A stretch of DNA of 64,000 bases from Chrysomallon squamiferum (taxonomy: Eukaryota > Mollusca > Gastropoda > Neomphalida > Peltospiridae), in assembly GCA_012295275.1 (NCBI GenBank), contig CM022678.1, positions 19,144,176-19,208,175 on the forward strand. The letters are read 5' to 3'. This document shows, piece after piece, positions 1-13,091 of this stretch. Each line of letters starts with the position of its first letter. The stretch's first letter is position 1. The position numbers and the translations under genes are program-made. A model generated the notes under the pieces. The model ran no database searches and was not told the DNA's origin. It saw only the letters and a list, made by a program, of their open reading frames with translations.

Positions 1-53
1 AATTTACAAAATTGGATCCTAACGTTTATTGACACCGGTAAAAATTGGATGGC

Positions 54-100
<47 letters not shown>

Positions 101-121
101 GAAGAAGAAGAAGAAGAAGAA

Positions 122-154
<33 letters not shown>

Positions 155-170
155 AAAAGATTAGGAACGC
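1..170. repeat. End of far-upstream block Y plus AAT/GAA/GAAA tract
   Basis: The first 60 bases resemble the end of the block found again near 30560-30620, 35520-35610 and 41720-41810: a 'ggatgctaa' core, then a near-copy of 'attggatagcataaata', each time followed by an AAT tract. Here the tract passes into GAA and GAAA repeats. The window therefore opens inside the upstream region of copy A. No gene is seen. Confidence 0.6.
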
Positions 171-199
171 CTTGTGATCAGATTGAACTCGATTTCCAA

Positions 200-205
200 A
201 TAAAC

Positions 206-249
<44 letters not shown>

Positions 250-310
250 GTATGTATGTATGTATATATGTATGTAAGTATGTATGTATGTGTGTCTGTC
301 TGTGTGTTTG

Positions 311-341
<31 letters not shown>

Positions 342-430
342 GTATGTATGTATGTGTGTCTGTATGTATGTATGAATGTATGTATGTATGTATGTATGTG
401 TGTGTATGTATGTATGTGTGTCTATATGTA

Positions 431-462
<32 letters not shown>

Positions 463-637
463 AGTATGTATGTATGTGTGTCTGTATGTATGTCTGTATG
501 TATGTATGTAAGTGTGTGTGTAGAAACATATATATGAATATATATATATGTATATATACATATATATCTGTATATATATATATGTGTGTGTGTGTATATA
601 TATATGTAAGTATATATATGAGTTTGTATATATATAT

Positions 638-682
<45 letters not shown>

Positions 683-695
683 TGAATAAATCTAT
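200..695. repeat. Compound TATG/TGTA, TATA and GA microsatellite
   Basis: About 500 bases of tetranucleotide TATG/TGTA repeat with interspersed GTGTGTCTG, then TA-rich and GATA/GA runs. Both strands stay open over long stretches only because of the repeat period. It is non-coding and lies between the AAT tract and the Z block upstream of copy A. Confidence 0.9.
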
Positions 696-699
696 ACAC

Positions 700-954
700 A
701 GAATATATAATATATTGAATTCACGTAGTCAGTATTTTATTGTAATAGCAATTTGATAATAAAGTGGACTATGTCCTGGCCTGCACACAGATAAAACTAG
801 GAGGTGTGGTCAGAAATGTGTTTAGATTGTTGTCAGGCGACAGTGTGATAACGTTACCGTATCAGGTGATATCCCTTGTAGAAGAGATTTCACAATGATT
901 ACCTAGTTTCACTGTACCAGTTCTTGGAATTTCAATAACGAAAGTAGTCGGCTG

Positions 955-957
<3 letters not shown>
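700..957 (+). repeat. Near-upstream block Z (copy-A version)
   Basis: This stretch contains 'agtattttattgtaatagca', 'tggactatgtcctggc' and 'aataacgaaagtag', which recur in the same order near 32060, 36130, 41980 and 43210, and inverted near 58500, 59800 and 61000. It is an intergenic module shared by the gene copies and holds no gene. Confidence 0.65.
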
Positions 958-1026
<69 letters not shown>

Positions 1027-1031
1027 CACAC
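958..1031. repeat. (AC)n microsatellite
   Basis: A nearly pure AC dinucleotide tract of about 74 bases, with one interruption. A shorter AC tract lies in a similar position upstream of copy F near 35826. Confidence 0.95.
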
Positions 1032-1199
1032 AAACCTGAAACTCAGTAAGGCGTGGTTTCTCTATGATTAATCATTTTTACTAAATAACTAAATTTTGTA
1101 CACAATAATATTTCCGTTAAAGTACATATCTGCTTAGCAAATTACATTTTGATATATAACAGTAATAAGGAATAATTTTAATCAAACACATAAGAAGCA

Positions 1200-1200
<1 letters not shown>

Positions 1201-1280
<80 letters not shown>

Positions 1281-1315
1281 AAGAAGAAGAAGAAGATGAT
1301 GATGATGATGATGAA
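1201..1315. repeat. AAT-GAA-GAT trinucleotide tract upstream of copy A
   Basis: AAT repeats change to GAA and then GAT repeats. The same series, followed by 'gtacaatggagaagc', precedes copy F at 37148-37380, so A and F share their immediate 5' flank. Long poly-Leu or poly-Phe frames here are artefacts. Confidence 0.9.
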
Positions 1316-1420
1316 GCACAAGAACAAGAAGTGACGGACTTTGGTTACTTCTAGAGATAAGTACAATGGAGAAGCAAAAAGGAATATTAATCAAATATTT
1401 TGTAACTTTATTTTAGGATG

Positions 1421-3867
1421 ATGGCTGCGAAAGCAGAACAAAGCACAGCATCATTACGTAAGGATTTTGCAAGGATAAAAATTGGTAAGAAATACTAGCT
1501 ACAGTGATAATGAGACATTATGGTAATACCATCTTCAGCTGTCATTCTTCTGCTTCTTTTTATAAATACGATATTCAGTAAACAAAATATTTTCTGATTT
1601 ATTAGCTTTAACCTTTAAAAAAATAACAAAAAACAATAAGACGAAAAAAAAAGAAGACAAAAAAAGCAAAACAGACAGACAAACACAGAAAAGAGAAGAA
1701 AAATTAGCACTTCATATTTGTAAGTTCACACTTTTTTCCATTGGCATTGCTTCGCCAACTACTAATTACTTATATTTTACTCTTTAGATGCAGATGAGGA
1801 CACTCTCTGAAAAGAGACTGGAATCGTTTCCTCACTCCTTTCATCTTACTGATCTCATGTTCTGCTCAAAACAGCGAAGACAAAAAATACTTGAACTATT
1901 ACAACGAGAACATGAACAAGCGAAACGAAGTTTGATGAACACAAATCGAGACAACAATTTTATTTCTTTCTTGCACTATTTACTAGGAGATCGAGAGAAG
2001 GCAATCGAGATAAACCTAAAAGTCCGTCATCGAGACGCTACTAACATTGTAGCTCGTGCAAACCGTGTGCGTTTTCTGCAGAAAGTAGACGACCGTTCTG
2101 CTGAATCAGAATTAATCGAACTGGAAAACCTGGAGGGAGACTTTGACAGAATGCGTGCTGTAGCTGAAGCTGAACTTGCCTATTGCTACTCTGAACTAAC
2201 ACCAGCTTCTTATCCAAAGGCTCTGAAGTTGTACAGAAAAGTAAATCAGAACTATCCGGAAGAATACGAATGGAAATTTGGAGAGGGTCTAACACTTAGA
2301 CGATCTCTGTCTATTCATAGCTATTCAATTCAGTCAGGTATCGACATGGTAGAATACGCTGTTAGATGCTGTAAACTGCTACAAGAAGTCAGCAGTAAGG
2401 GACCAGAACCATTGAATGTCATGGCGTATTCCGAGCTCGGGGAATTATCCAAGCTGCTTGAATTAAGACGGACTCCATTGGAAGATGAAATGCTGGTAGA
2501 AGAGGTGCAGCAATAAACTGGTCTGCTTTCGCAAGAGGAATATTTCCAGAAAGTTCTTGATTTAGGCAAAGACGACGCTTTTATACTTGTAAGGTTCGCT
2601 AACCATTTTGTAAACACACAGCAACTGGATGAGGCTGAGAAAATGTTACAACAGTCAGTTAGTCGTAGGCGAACAACGAAAGCTCTTCATCAGCTGGGAA
2701 AGGTTCTGCGGAAAAAAGCGAAACAAAAAGACAGCACGAGAACATTAGATCGTGCCATTGACTGTCTAAAGGAGGCGGTTCGAATAACGCAAAGCGAAAA
2801 TTATACTGGAATATTAGACTTAGCTTTAGCTTATATGAGTAAAACATGCTACGAAGATGCTGAACAGCACTTCAAAATTGTAACAGATACAGCCGATACT
2901 AATACCGAACCATTCTCACAAATTACCGCACTGAAAAATATGAGCTTTATTTATTTTGAAAAAAGTGAAAATTGGAGACTTTCTCCAGAGGAAAAGACTC
3001 GGCTGAAGAAAGAAGAAATGAATTATAAAATTCTTGCTGTAGAAGCTTCTGCTTCAGAAGTGGTGTATAAATATCGCACTCATTTTAGAACAGTAACTGA
3101 TTTGTTAAAGCAAACGAAATATCCACTTGGGGTAGAAATACCGTGGCAAGTTAAAGATGTCTACTGTATGATCAGTAAATTCGCTCCTTCTCTTCCAGTT
3201 TATGAGCGAAATCTGGGATCACAAGACTGGATAGCAATTACAGAGGAATATCTTAATCAACAAGAATACGAAAATGCCAGACTGTCCGTCAGTCTGCTGA
3301 TGTGTACGCAACAAGCTGATCACGTGCCTTCTCTCGTCAATCGAGTTTACTTGAAAACAGCACAGCAGATCTTATCAAGAGGCGAGTCACCGAGTAAAGC
3401 TTCGTCTTGTTTCAGAAGGATTTTTACGTTCTATTACAAAACTAACAAAGAAGATGAAATAAATGGTGCTGACGTCATGATTCTCCATGACAAAGACGAT
3501 TGGAAAATATCTCAGATTTCCAATAAAATTCAGGAAATTCTGAAAAATTATACCGGTCTGAAAGTCACAAGAAATGATGAACTTGCCTTTGAAGGAATGA
3601 ATGAAATCTTTTTCTGCAAACAACTGATGCCTCTTATTCGATGCATTGTTGTAGTTGTTAATTCCGATACGCCAAACCCACACTGGAAACTGCAACAGCA
3701 ACTGCTACCAAAAAAGAGAAGATGATGATTGTAAGCTTGAAATCAGGAGAGACTCACCAAGTCACTGAACTGAATGATTTCCACCAGAGGATGCAGACGA
3801 CAAAGCTGCAGTGGACTGGCTGCTGGAAACTTTTCCACTTCTTGTTAATGCTGACGTCAATTTGTAA
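1421..3867 (+). pseudogene. Copy A: TPR-TIR gene, decayed
   Basis: Exon 1 is 1421-1484 (MAAKAEQSTASL..., donor attg|gtaaga; another in-frame ATG at 1418). Exon 2 starts after ctctttag at 1788. The protein matches copy F through the N-terminal FPHSFHLTDLM segment, the TPR region and the TIR-like domain. Lesions seen by comparison with F: a 2-nt deletion near 1808 that puts a stop in the spliced frame; GAA to TAA at 2514-2516; a deletion of about 13 nt after the TIR tryptophan near 3690; and a second deletion of about 16 nt near 3783. The family stop is at 3865-3867. An ATG at 1788 avoids the first frameshift but not the nonsense codon at 2514. The 5' flank is almost the same as that of F, so A and F are recent duplicates there. 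Seen directly: the frame breaks. Inferred: no functional product. Confidence 0.88.
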
Positions 3868-4386
3868 ATTCGACAATTTGTAAATCCTAAGTAGAAATTG
3901 AAATGAACTGCATGAATTGTAAACCAGAATAATAACAATCATGTTAATGATGATGATGATAATGATACTACTACTACTACTAGTAGTAGTAGTGGTAATA
4001 ATAATAATAATAATAACCACTTGAAGGTAAACAACAACAGGAACACAAAAATTATACAACTAATTACAGTTATGTTAGGATCCCTTCTTAAAAAGTTCTA
4101 GGACTGGAAATGATTTCCGTTACTGAAGAACAAGATAGTAAATGGATGTTACATGTATATATATGTATAGCGTAGAAAAGAAAAATATAGAGGATGTACA
4201 GACGGTGTGCAGTTATTTTAATGTTTTTTAATAACTTTGTGCTTGAAATGAAATTTGTGTAATCTAAAGACTCAAAAGGACGATAATAGTAGAATCATAA
4301 TAATAACACAGCTTTCCTAAAATTTAATATAATATAAAATAATATATATTACGTGTCTCTCTCTCTATATAAAGTAATTATACTTG

Positions 4387-4392
4387 AATAAA
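4387..4392 (+). terminator. Polyadenylation signal, copy A
   Basis: AATAAA inside 'gaataaaatgctg', about 520 nt after the family stop codon. The hexamer and its context recur at a similar place after C, D, F, G and H. Confidence 0.6.
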
Positions 4393-4646
4393 ATGCTGCT
4401 TTAGAGTATCCTTTGTTGTTTTTATTGCTTTGTGTGCAATTGTGCCTCCAGGTCAGCGAATTGTGTTAATGATAAAATCTTTGTATGTGAATAGTTTTTG
4501 GTGATTTTGTAATTTAGAGTTGGAAGTGTAAGCTGTTTTAATTCATCCTCATTTTACATAAAGAGCTTTGTGTGAAGTTTCTCTTATCGGGTGAAATGTC
4601 TACACCGACGTTTTGACCTTTTCATCTTAGTGTCTATAATAATAAC

Positions 4647-4701
<55 letters not shown>

Positions 4702-5336
4702 TAATTGTAATTGTAATGATAAAACGAAAAAGAAATAGAACAACAATAAAAGTGACATCAGGTATGAGAATAACAATAATAAGAACCGTAAAATGGGGCA
4801 CTTTTTCTACTGCTACTATTACTACTACTACATCATTGATAATAACAACAACAACAACAATAATGAGGTAATGAATATAATTTAAATTAGAAATTTTTTT
4901 TTTCGTATTTAAATGCGTTTCTATTTTAAAATATAGAATCAATATGTAGGACTAAAACACTACTACTCCTACTACTACTTTTTATCCTATCACTGCTGCT
5001 GCTATTAACAGTTCTACAACTATTTCTGCCACAACTACTGATGATAATAATGGTTGTTACGTAATTAAATAAAAATTAGCAGTATCCTGATTTGTTAAGG
5101 AATAACTTTCCAGTCCACTTTCAAATCCTGATGATCTGAAAAAAAATAAAAATAAATAAAAATAAAAATAAAATGATGTAAATGAACGAATCTGAGTATC
5201 AGTAGTACTAATGCGATTTATCAACAATAAATAAATATTAGAAAGATAGCTAGATGTAGATCGTCTAATAAAGAGAGAGACGTAGACAAGTTGGTTTTAT
5301 TGTCTTTTGTCATCGTGAAAGAAAACCACATAGAAA

Positions 5337-5475
<139 letters not shown>

Positions 5476-5770
5476 TGTATGCAAAAATACGTCTTGAAAA
5501 ACATATACCCCAGAGAGAGACTAAACAACACAAGTGTAATTCATATTTCTTTAATACACTAAAACACCTTTTCCACTTTTCTTTTGCATTTTGGTCTTAA
5601 GAATTTTCTTGATAACCATCTTACATTTAAAAACAAATAAACAACAAAAACGCGATATAATTAACTGAAAATAAAGATGAAAGAGAAGAAGAAAGAATTG
5701 AAGAAAGAATGAAAGAGAGGAAAACGAAGAGCAGTCTGATACCGATAATTTGAAAATATATTAGACTTTC

Positions 5771-6229
5771 GTATTCATTCATTGACTCATTGTTTCATTT
5801 ATCTATTATTTAATGTATTCATTAATTAAACCAATCATTTATTATTTAATAAAATCAATATAGAATAAAACAAAAACAATTAAAACAAAATAATGATATC
5901 AGAGACTCAAAAGGAAAATGACAAAATATAAAATTATAAACAATTCATTTATAACCAACACAATTCAGAATTACTGAGATGTTGAATACGTAATAAAGAA
6001 TTTCGTTATAATAAGAAGAGTACATAATGTACATAAAACAAATTACATAACACACGTTTGCTACGGACAACGTGGCAATATCTTTAACAATATCTTTAAT
6101 TCAAGTATTAACACATACAAAAACAAAAACAAATAAATAAATAATTGGATATAACAATAAGTAAACGGCCGACATTAATTTAATAAATAAACAGTACATT
6201 TGGAAACATTTTTTCAGCATTTAGCTCAT
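5771..6229. other. Intergenic, AT-rich
   Basis: No gene is seen. The part from about 5885 ('atgatatcagagactcaaaa') resembles 15720-15840 and 28930-29040, so it is the start of the far-upstream block of copy B. Confidence 0.5.
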
Positions 6230-7718
6230 AAAGAATTTTTACCGATGTTAATGAAATTATTTATACCTCTCTTTAGTGTATAAAAAGTACGTTTCAGAAT
6301 GTATTCGTAGAACTTTAGTGTTAAGAAAAATACTGTGTGACATGATTACTCATATATCGATATCGAAACAAGTAGTTAGCATACCTTTTGTGCCAGGTAC
6401 GGATAATGGTGTCATGGTCAACTACTTAACACTGAGTGATCACGTGAAGTACTTAACACAACAGTGTGTTCTGTTATCAGGTTGACTCGACCTGTCGATA
6501 ATAGGATGTTTCCATACCGAAAAGACTGGTCGGGCATAATGTATACAAAAGAAGAAATACTTTATCCAGTTAAATAAGTGAACACATATAAGATAAGAGT
6601 AAATTATAACGTTCTGTACTGGCCAGTTTGATTTCATCTGAGAATACAACATATTTATAATTTTAATACTGCTTGACATACACTGACAAATAAACAAAGG
6701 AGTACTTTGTACGTGAATACTTCAATGTAGGTAAGACTGATTTTTGTTTTTATTTCGAATTTAACTTCTCAGAGAGTCAGTGCTACATTTAGATGTACCC
6801 GTACCTAAACACTTAAAGTCTTGGAAGCCATGTTTGACGTGAAATGAAATACATAGGAGAGGATTAGAAAATTTATTAAAATATTCATAATTTGTCCACA
6901 ACAGAAGAGGATAAATAGTTTTCATTGAAATTACCTCTTGAAGCTGAAAGTATAAAAATGTCGATATTATGATCCACGTTTCATTTCCATATTAAAAACG
7001 AATAAACAGCCTGGATCCTTACAAATAACTCATTCATGAGTAAATATGTACACATATGACAAAGACATGCGGTCATTACAGTGTTTATATTGTTGGTAAT
7101 GCGATAATATTATAACAGTATCTTTCTATAAAACATTGCTTATATAGCTTTTATTGTTGCTGATTTTCTTATTATTGTTGTAGTAGTTGTTGTTGATGTT
7201 TTTAGCTCGGGTAATCTGCTTTGCAACTGAGATCCCCCACCGCATAATTCTCCCCTGAAGCGACATTTGAACAACGAATATACTTCATACAGAGACACGG
7301 TCGGACCTTTAGTTTGGCCTGAATAAGAAAAATTCGAACATTTTATTGAAGTATACGCAGAGGCCGAATGTTTCTGTTATATTTTATCTTTTTCTAATTT
7401 CATGGAATTTACTAATACATGGTTTCAGATTTGTTTGATCACGTTCGCTAAATAGCTACGTTTCGTAGAAAATAATATTCAAGTTTGAAGTAAGATATCG
7501 ATCTGATTTATTCACGAATTGCCTTTTGATATTTAAGATTATAATTACAAAGAGGTATTATAAACAAGTGCATTACAAACAAATTAAAAACACGTTAAAT
7601 AAAAATTCAGCTTGGGTCAGAAAAGAAAAGATGATATAAATCGATGGGAAAGACTTTGGAATCAATAAAATTTAGATGGCGAAAGTTTTACTGGTAAAAA
7701 GTAAAAAAAAAAAAAGGA

Positions 7719-7768
<50 letters not shown>

Positions 7769-9700
7769 TAATAATAATTATAAATCAGATTGATCTCACT
7801 TTCGAAATAACAATGTTTTACTCAATATTTAAACCTAGACATAACACAAAGTTATTACAAAATATGTCTTATGTAGAGAATACAGTGATTATCTCCTCTT
7901 ACTCACCCGATTCATGGAATTTAAAAAGGAAAGTAGAAAATAGTGGTTATATAAACTGACAGTTTGTTTCATTATAAGCGACACCAGCGAGAACGTGTAA
8001 GTTTGATTTAAATTGGTTGTTCCGTTGATATGCTGAATTTTTAACAAACAGTTTTTTCATTACTTGTCTATCAAATCATAACTATGATTCACGAATAGTT
8101 AACTGATATATAAGTTATAATAACAAGGAAGTGTAATCTACATATAACCAAGAAGCAAATAATTCAGCAAATTAACTAAAGATTCAGCTAAGTCCAGGAA
8201 AGGTAAAAACTGGTAAATCGATGAGATTGCTTTTTTTTTGGAACCAGTAAGATTTTGATGGCCGAATACATATCAGTGTTTAGATAACGGAAAGGCAAAT
8301 AATTTTTGTTTTAATTATTTTATTTTAGCATTATTAAATTTATAATCTAGACGAAGGTCATTTGTTTCATTGACACAAACATTAGACATGTGCAGTTTCT
8401 GCATTTTATAGAAACTGATAAATTATACTATAAAAAGGTTATTCAATATTGCTTACATCTTCCGGGTGTGTTTCAGTGACCTATTTCAATAACTTAGTTT
8501 GACACCGCAGTTTCGGTTTGTGTATGTTTATATATCGGCTGAGTAGTCACACATTCAACTCATGTTGCATGATAAAAGTAAATAACAATTAAAACTGTCG
8601 GGGGTCCTAGCGTTATTAGATATAAAGTAGAAATCTGTGTTATGTACTGGTTGGGTTCTATTTCATTTTAACATTGATCCAAATATTTAGCTTTAATTTC
8701 TATGTCCACAAAAATTAGTCTCATTTGTTTTCATTGTGTTTAGACACGTTCGAGAAGATTAATAGATAAATTATGTAGAAAAAAAAAAATTATTTCATGT
8801 TCGCATACACGTTCTTTAATGCAGCATCTAGCCAAATAAATTCAATAGCCGAAAGTTTTCCTTATTTTTCTAGTTCCACGAAAATTTGTAATGCGTTTTT
8901 TCAGTATGTTTATCACGTTGACTAAATAGACTCATTTCGTAAGAAATAAAGTTTAAGGTACCATTAAAATAAACATCTGATTGATGAATTGCCTTTAGAT
9001 ATATAACTGTTATTTCAAGAAAGAAGTATAATAAACAAATAACACAAGACGTTAAATAGAATTCAACTTAGCTCAGAAAAGACAAGATCTCGTAAATCGA
9101 TGAGAAAGATTTTTTGGAATCAGCAAGACTGAGGTGGCACAAGTTTTATTTCTCTGCAGGTTAGTAGACTGGAAAAAGAAAAAGTAAAAAGAAAAAAGAT
9201 AGAAAGAAAATAATAATACTAATACCAAAAATAATAATAATAATAACGATAATAACAATAATAATAATAATTATCATAATTGGAATTATAAGCAACCCTT
9301 CATCGGTTTGAATCTGCTTTCGAAATCAAAATATTTTGTTTTATAGTCAAACCTACACATAACATTACCGTTTTAGAAAAGGAAGCTACTCATAAATCCA
9401 AGGCAATGTTTTTGTGGAACCAGTAAGATTTTGATAGCCTAATGAAGTTAGTATTGATTTAAGGGTGATCAAATGTTTCTTTTTTCTTCGTTTTTCAGTT
9501 TCCTTTCTTTCTTTCTTTCTTTTTATTGTTATAATTTTTATTTACATTTTTATAGAATATTTTCATTGTTTTTCATTAATTTTAAAATCTAGACGCATGC
9601 AATTTAGTTGATTATTCTGTGACCGGAACATAGACATAAATATATGATGTTCAATACACTGGAAAAAAGAAATTAATAAACTATTTTATGACTTTCTTTC
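6230..9700 (+). repeat. Segmental duplication, unit 1 (upstream of copy B)
   Basis: This stretch runs nearly base for base with 17218-20570 upstream of copy C. Long blocks such as 6640-7060 and 17640-18060 look almost identical by eye. Unit 1 carries about 130 extra bases around 7150-7290. The homology continues into the genes, so B and C are products of one tandem duplication. It contains an AAT tract at 7723-7765 and no open gene of its own. Confidence 0.85.
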
Positions 9701-9706
9701 AGGATA

Positions 9707-10261
9707 ATGGCTGCGAAGAAACAGCACAGCACAACGTCATTAGACGCGGATTTTGCAAGGATAAAAATTGGTGAGAAATTCTAGTTACAATGATAATGAA
9801 ACAATTGTATTTTGTTGCATTACTGCTTCATGCGAAACTGTTCTACTTTTTTACATAAACGCGTTATTCTCTCTCTTACAGATATTTATATTCAGACATC
9901 TGAATAAAAACACAGACATACGCAGACACACACACATAATTATACAAAAAAGATGGCAAGAGAGACATTCAGTAAATGAAGCATTATGTGATTACGAATC
10001 TGCAATTTTAAAAGAAAACAATTTCGAACATCTTATCTTTAGAAAGGTACTTTTCCCCCGAAGTTATTCTTTCAGAAATCTGCAATTATGTAGATTTTAT
10101 TTTTCAGCTACGGATGAGGACATTTCCTTGGAAAATAGACTGGAATCGTTTCCTCACTCCTTTCATCTCACAGATGTCATGCTCTGCACTAAACAACGTA
10201 GAGAAAAAATACTTGTAAAGTTACAACGAGAACCGGAAGAAGAGAAACAGATGGAAAGAAA
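9707..10261 (+). CDS. Copy B: TPR-TIR gene, 5' part only (interrupted by gap)
   Basis: Exon 1 is 9707-9770 (MAAKKQHSTTSL...) with donor attg|gtgaga. Exon 2 starts at 10108 after 'ttatttttcag' and reads ATDEDISLENRLESFPHSF..., then runs into a 200-N gap at 10262. Only the N-terminal segment before the first TPR is present. Against copy C it lacks six bases just before the gap, which keeps the frame (KQMER against KQSLMER). An AG lies four bases before the ATG (ctttcag|gata ATG), suggesting a 5'UTR intron. Sequence after the gap is not the continuation of this exon, so whether the gene is complete cannot be told. No lesion is visible in the part present. Confidence 0.8.
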
Positions 10262-10461
10262 NNNNNNNNNNNNNNNNNNNNNNNNNNNNNNNNNNNNNNN
10301 NNNNNNNNNNNNNNNNNNNNNNNNNNNNNNNNNNNNNNNNNNNNNNNNNNNNNNNNNNNNNNNNNNNNNNNNNNNNNNNNNNNNNNNNNNNNNNNNNNNN
10401 NNNNNNNNNNNNNNNNNNNNNNNNNNNNNNNNNNNNNNNNNNNNNNNNNNNNNNNNNNNNN
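10262..10461. other. Assembly gap (200 N)
   Basis: Exactly 200 N, probably a fixed-size placeholder rather than a measured length. It interrupts exon 2 of copy B. Confidence 0.98.
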
Positions 10462-10474
10462 TTATTAGAAAATT

Positions 10475-10960
10475 GAAATATCTTTCTCTATTATGAGTTT
10501 ATTACCAAGATTTTTTTTTTTTTTTTTCAGTCAAAAATCTGATTTATTTAAAACCTTTATCTGTTTTCAGTGGTTTATTTATTATTGTTGTTGTTGTTTC
10601 AAATTTCCTCTCATGACGTCATTTTAATTAACTGAACAGAATTATTTGAACTTTTTTATCAGGGTTTAGAGAAGGATTCTGGAAATGGAGCTGCACAAAA
10701 GCAGGTAATGTGTGAATTTGTATTTATTTTCTTTCTTAGTTTTTATTTTTTTTTTTTTTTATAATTATTGGTCATAGTAAAGAGATACTCATTCTCTGCT
10801 TAATATATGTTCAAACTTCCCTTTACATTTTAATGGTGTTTTCAGTGTTGTTGAAGAAGTTGTTCTTACATTGTTGAATCTACATACATATATTTGATAA
10901 ATTGATTGTCTAACATTGTAAGTGCTAAAAATAGAAATGAGAATAATGAATAGTAGTAAA
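10475..10960 (+). repeat. Direct repeat unit 1 with exon-like core
   Basis: This unit is repeated at about 11205-11845. Its core (10663-10704) is 42 nt between 'ttttttatcag' and 'gtaatgtg' and is open in frame, reading GLEKDSGNGAAQKQ. It is unrelated to the TPR-TIR genes and lies where the rest of copy B should be. Confidence 0.5.
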
Positions 10961-11204
10961 TAGAGTGAGTTATCTGTGATATACTATGAGTTGTCTTCAA
11001 AATATATATACATTGGAATAAAGAAAGTCTAATTTCAGTTGGTTATATTATTAACACAAATTTAAAATAGAGAATTAGGACATTAACCAAAAAATTGTTA
11101 CATAAGGGACTTTAAATATAGGTCATTTTATTTTATTAATTTTTCAAATTTTTAATTTGATCGGTTTTTGGATATTTACTAATGTCCTTATTGAGTAGAT
11201 TTAA

Positions 11205-11765
11205 ATATTTTTCTCTATTATGAGTTTATTTACGATTTTTTTGTCAAAAAACTGATTTATTTTAAACGTTTTGTCAGTTTTCAATGGTTTATTTATTATT
11301 ATGGTTGTTGTTTGTGGTCTTTTTTTTTTTTTTTTTTTTTCAAATTTTCTCTTATGATGTCAATTTATGTAACTGAACAGAATTATTAGCCTTTTTTTCT
11401 TTTTTTTTACAGGATTCTGTTTGTCTGCAAAAAACATCTGGAAATGAAGCTGCACAGAACTAGGTGATGTGTGAATTACTAAGCCACATCAAAAAAAAAA
11501 TATCAACACTGAAATGAAAATATTTCTCTTGACTTATTTGTCAGATGACTTATTGCAGAAGAAGTTTTTTTCTCGTTAAATGACTCTAGATTGGTGATAC
11601 AATTTTCTTCAGATGGATCATTACTGCTTCATCTTTTTCTCTAGATTAAGTTGTCTCATAATTAAAACCTTGTCACGTGACGCTATTATAGTCTGCTACC
11701 TTATAGACGGGGGACGAACCCAATTTTAGGTATTATACAATTCAGACTAGTCACCGTGACACTTG

Positions 11766-11799
<34 letters not shown>

Positions 11800-11845
11800 T
11801 TACATTGTAGCAGTGCTACAAAAATAGAAATGAGAATATGTATAA
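11205..11845 (+). repeat. Direct repeat unit 2 with exon-like core ending in a stop
   Basis: Second copy of the 10475-10960 unit, with an insertion of about 290 bases (11500-11790) that includes a GT tract. The exon-like core (11413-11463) follows 'tttttacag' and reads DSVCLQKTSGNEAAQN followed by TAG, then 'gtgatg'. The protein it would belong to is not recognised. Confidence 0.45.
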
Positions 11846-12535
11846 CTAAGAAGTTTAGTCTGTTTTTCTGATGCAGGATGGTTTATTATTATTATTATTA
11901 TTTATTACTAGTTTTTTTATTACATTTTATTACTTTTTTATTTTTATTTTTTAAGTGTTTTCTTATTTTTGTAAATAGTTTTTGTTACCTACTGACAATT
12001 TATTTGTAGATTTTAATGATCTTCAAGATATGGTTCTGTGTTTTAAGATCTGAAGTTACGGGTATTAATGTAAGAGCAGAACAAATTTATATTTCTATTT
12101 TTAGCATGACCAGACAAACAGCTTACAAGATGGCTGCTGTTTTCTTTCCTGTTCCAACCATATACCCAGCAGAACAGCTTTATCAAAAGCTGTTAAAGCA
12201 TGTTTCAATATAGAAACACTTATTAAACATTTGTTTAGAACTAAGTAGTCAGCAGGTTTCTTCTCTTGTATCATTTAATAAACTACATTGTTGGCCTCAG
12301 ATGCTGTTGGTTGTGGGATCAACCTTCAGTCCCACTATGCTGAAATAGTAATAATGGACTAAAGGCTCATAAAGGAATTTGCTGCTGCTATGTATTCATG
12401 CCTGATACTAGTTTTTAACCAACACCAGAGAAAAAAATTGAAGAAAAATACAACAAAACTTTAAGGCAGTAATGTCTTCAAATGTATTACTAAACTGTTT
12501 TAACAATACAGTCAGCAAAAGGTAAACGGAGTAGC
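11846..12535. other. Intergenic or foreign segment, no recognised gene
   Basis: AT-rich sequence with a short open frame at 12016-12213 (65 codons) that matches no family known to me. It has no counterpart elsewhere in the window. Confidence 0.4.
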
Positions 12536-12539
12536 AGCA

Positions 12540-12996
12540 CTTTATCAATCTAATTTAAATTTGAAAATTTAATTTTTTCGTATTTAAATGCAATTCTAAT
12601 TTAAAATATAGAAATAATATTTAGGAGTAAAACACTACTACTACTATTACTGCTATTTCTACTATAACTACTGCTACTATTAACAACTATTTCTGCTACA
12701 GCTACTGCTGATAATAATGGTTGTTACGTAATCAAACAAAAATTAGCAGTATCGTGATTTATTAAGGAATAACTTTCCAGTCCACTTTCAAATCATGATC
12801 TCAAAAAAAATAAATAAAAAAAAATCAATAAATAAAATGATATAAATGAACGAATCTAAGTATCAATAGTACTAATGCGATGAATGAACAGAAAATATTA
12901 GAAAGATAGATGGATGTAGATCGTCTAATAAAGAGAGCGACGTAGACGAGTTTGTTTTATTGCCTTTTGTCATCGTTAAACAAAACCACATGAAAA

Positions 12997-13091
<95 letters not shown>

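Noticed and set aside
178-699. Long open frames on both strands in the TATG tract
   Set aside because: The translation is a Tyr/Ile/His/Thr/Val repeat that follows the tetranucleotide period; this is microsatellite DNA.
1788-2516. Copy A starting at the ATG at 1788 as a short functional gene
   Set aside because: This ATG arises from the acceptor-site codons, the frame stops at a nonsense codon at 2514 that relatives read as Glu, and more lesions follow.
12016-12213. 65-codon frame as a gene
   Set aside because: Not similar to anything in the window, not recognised, and of a length expected by chance.
12295-12430. Possible tRNA-derived SINE
   Set aside because: A short stretch faintly resembles a B box, but no convincing A box or tail is seen.
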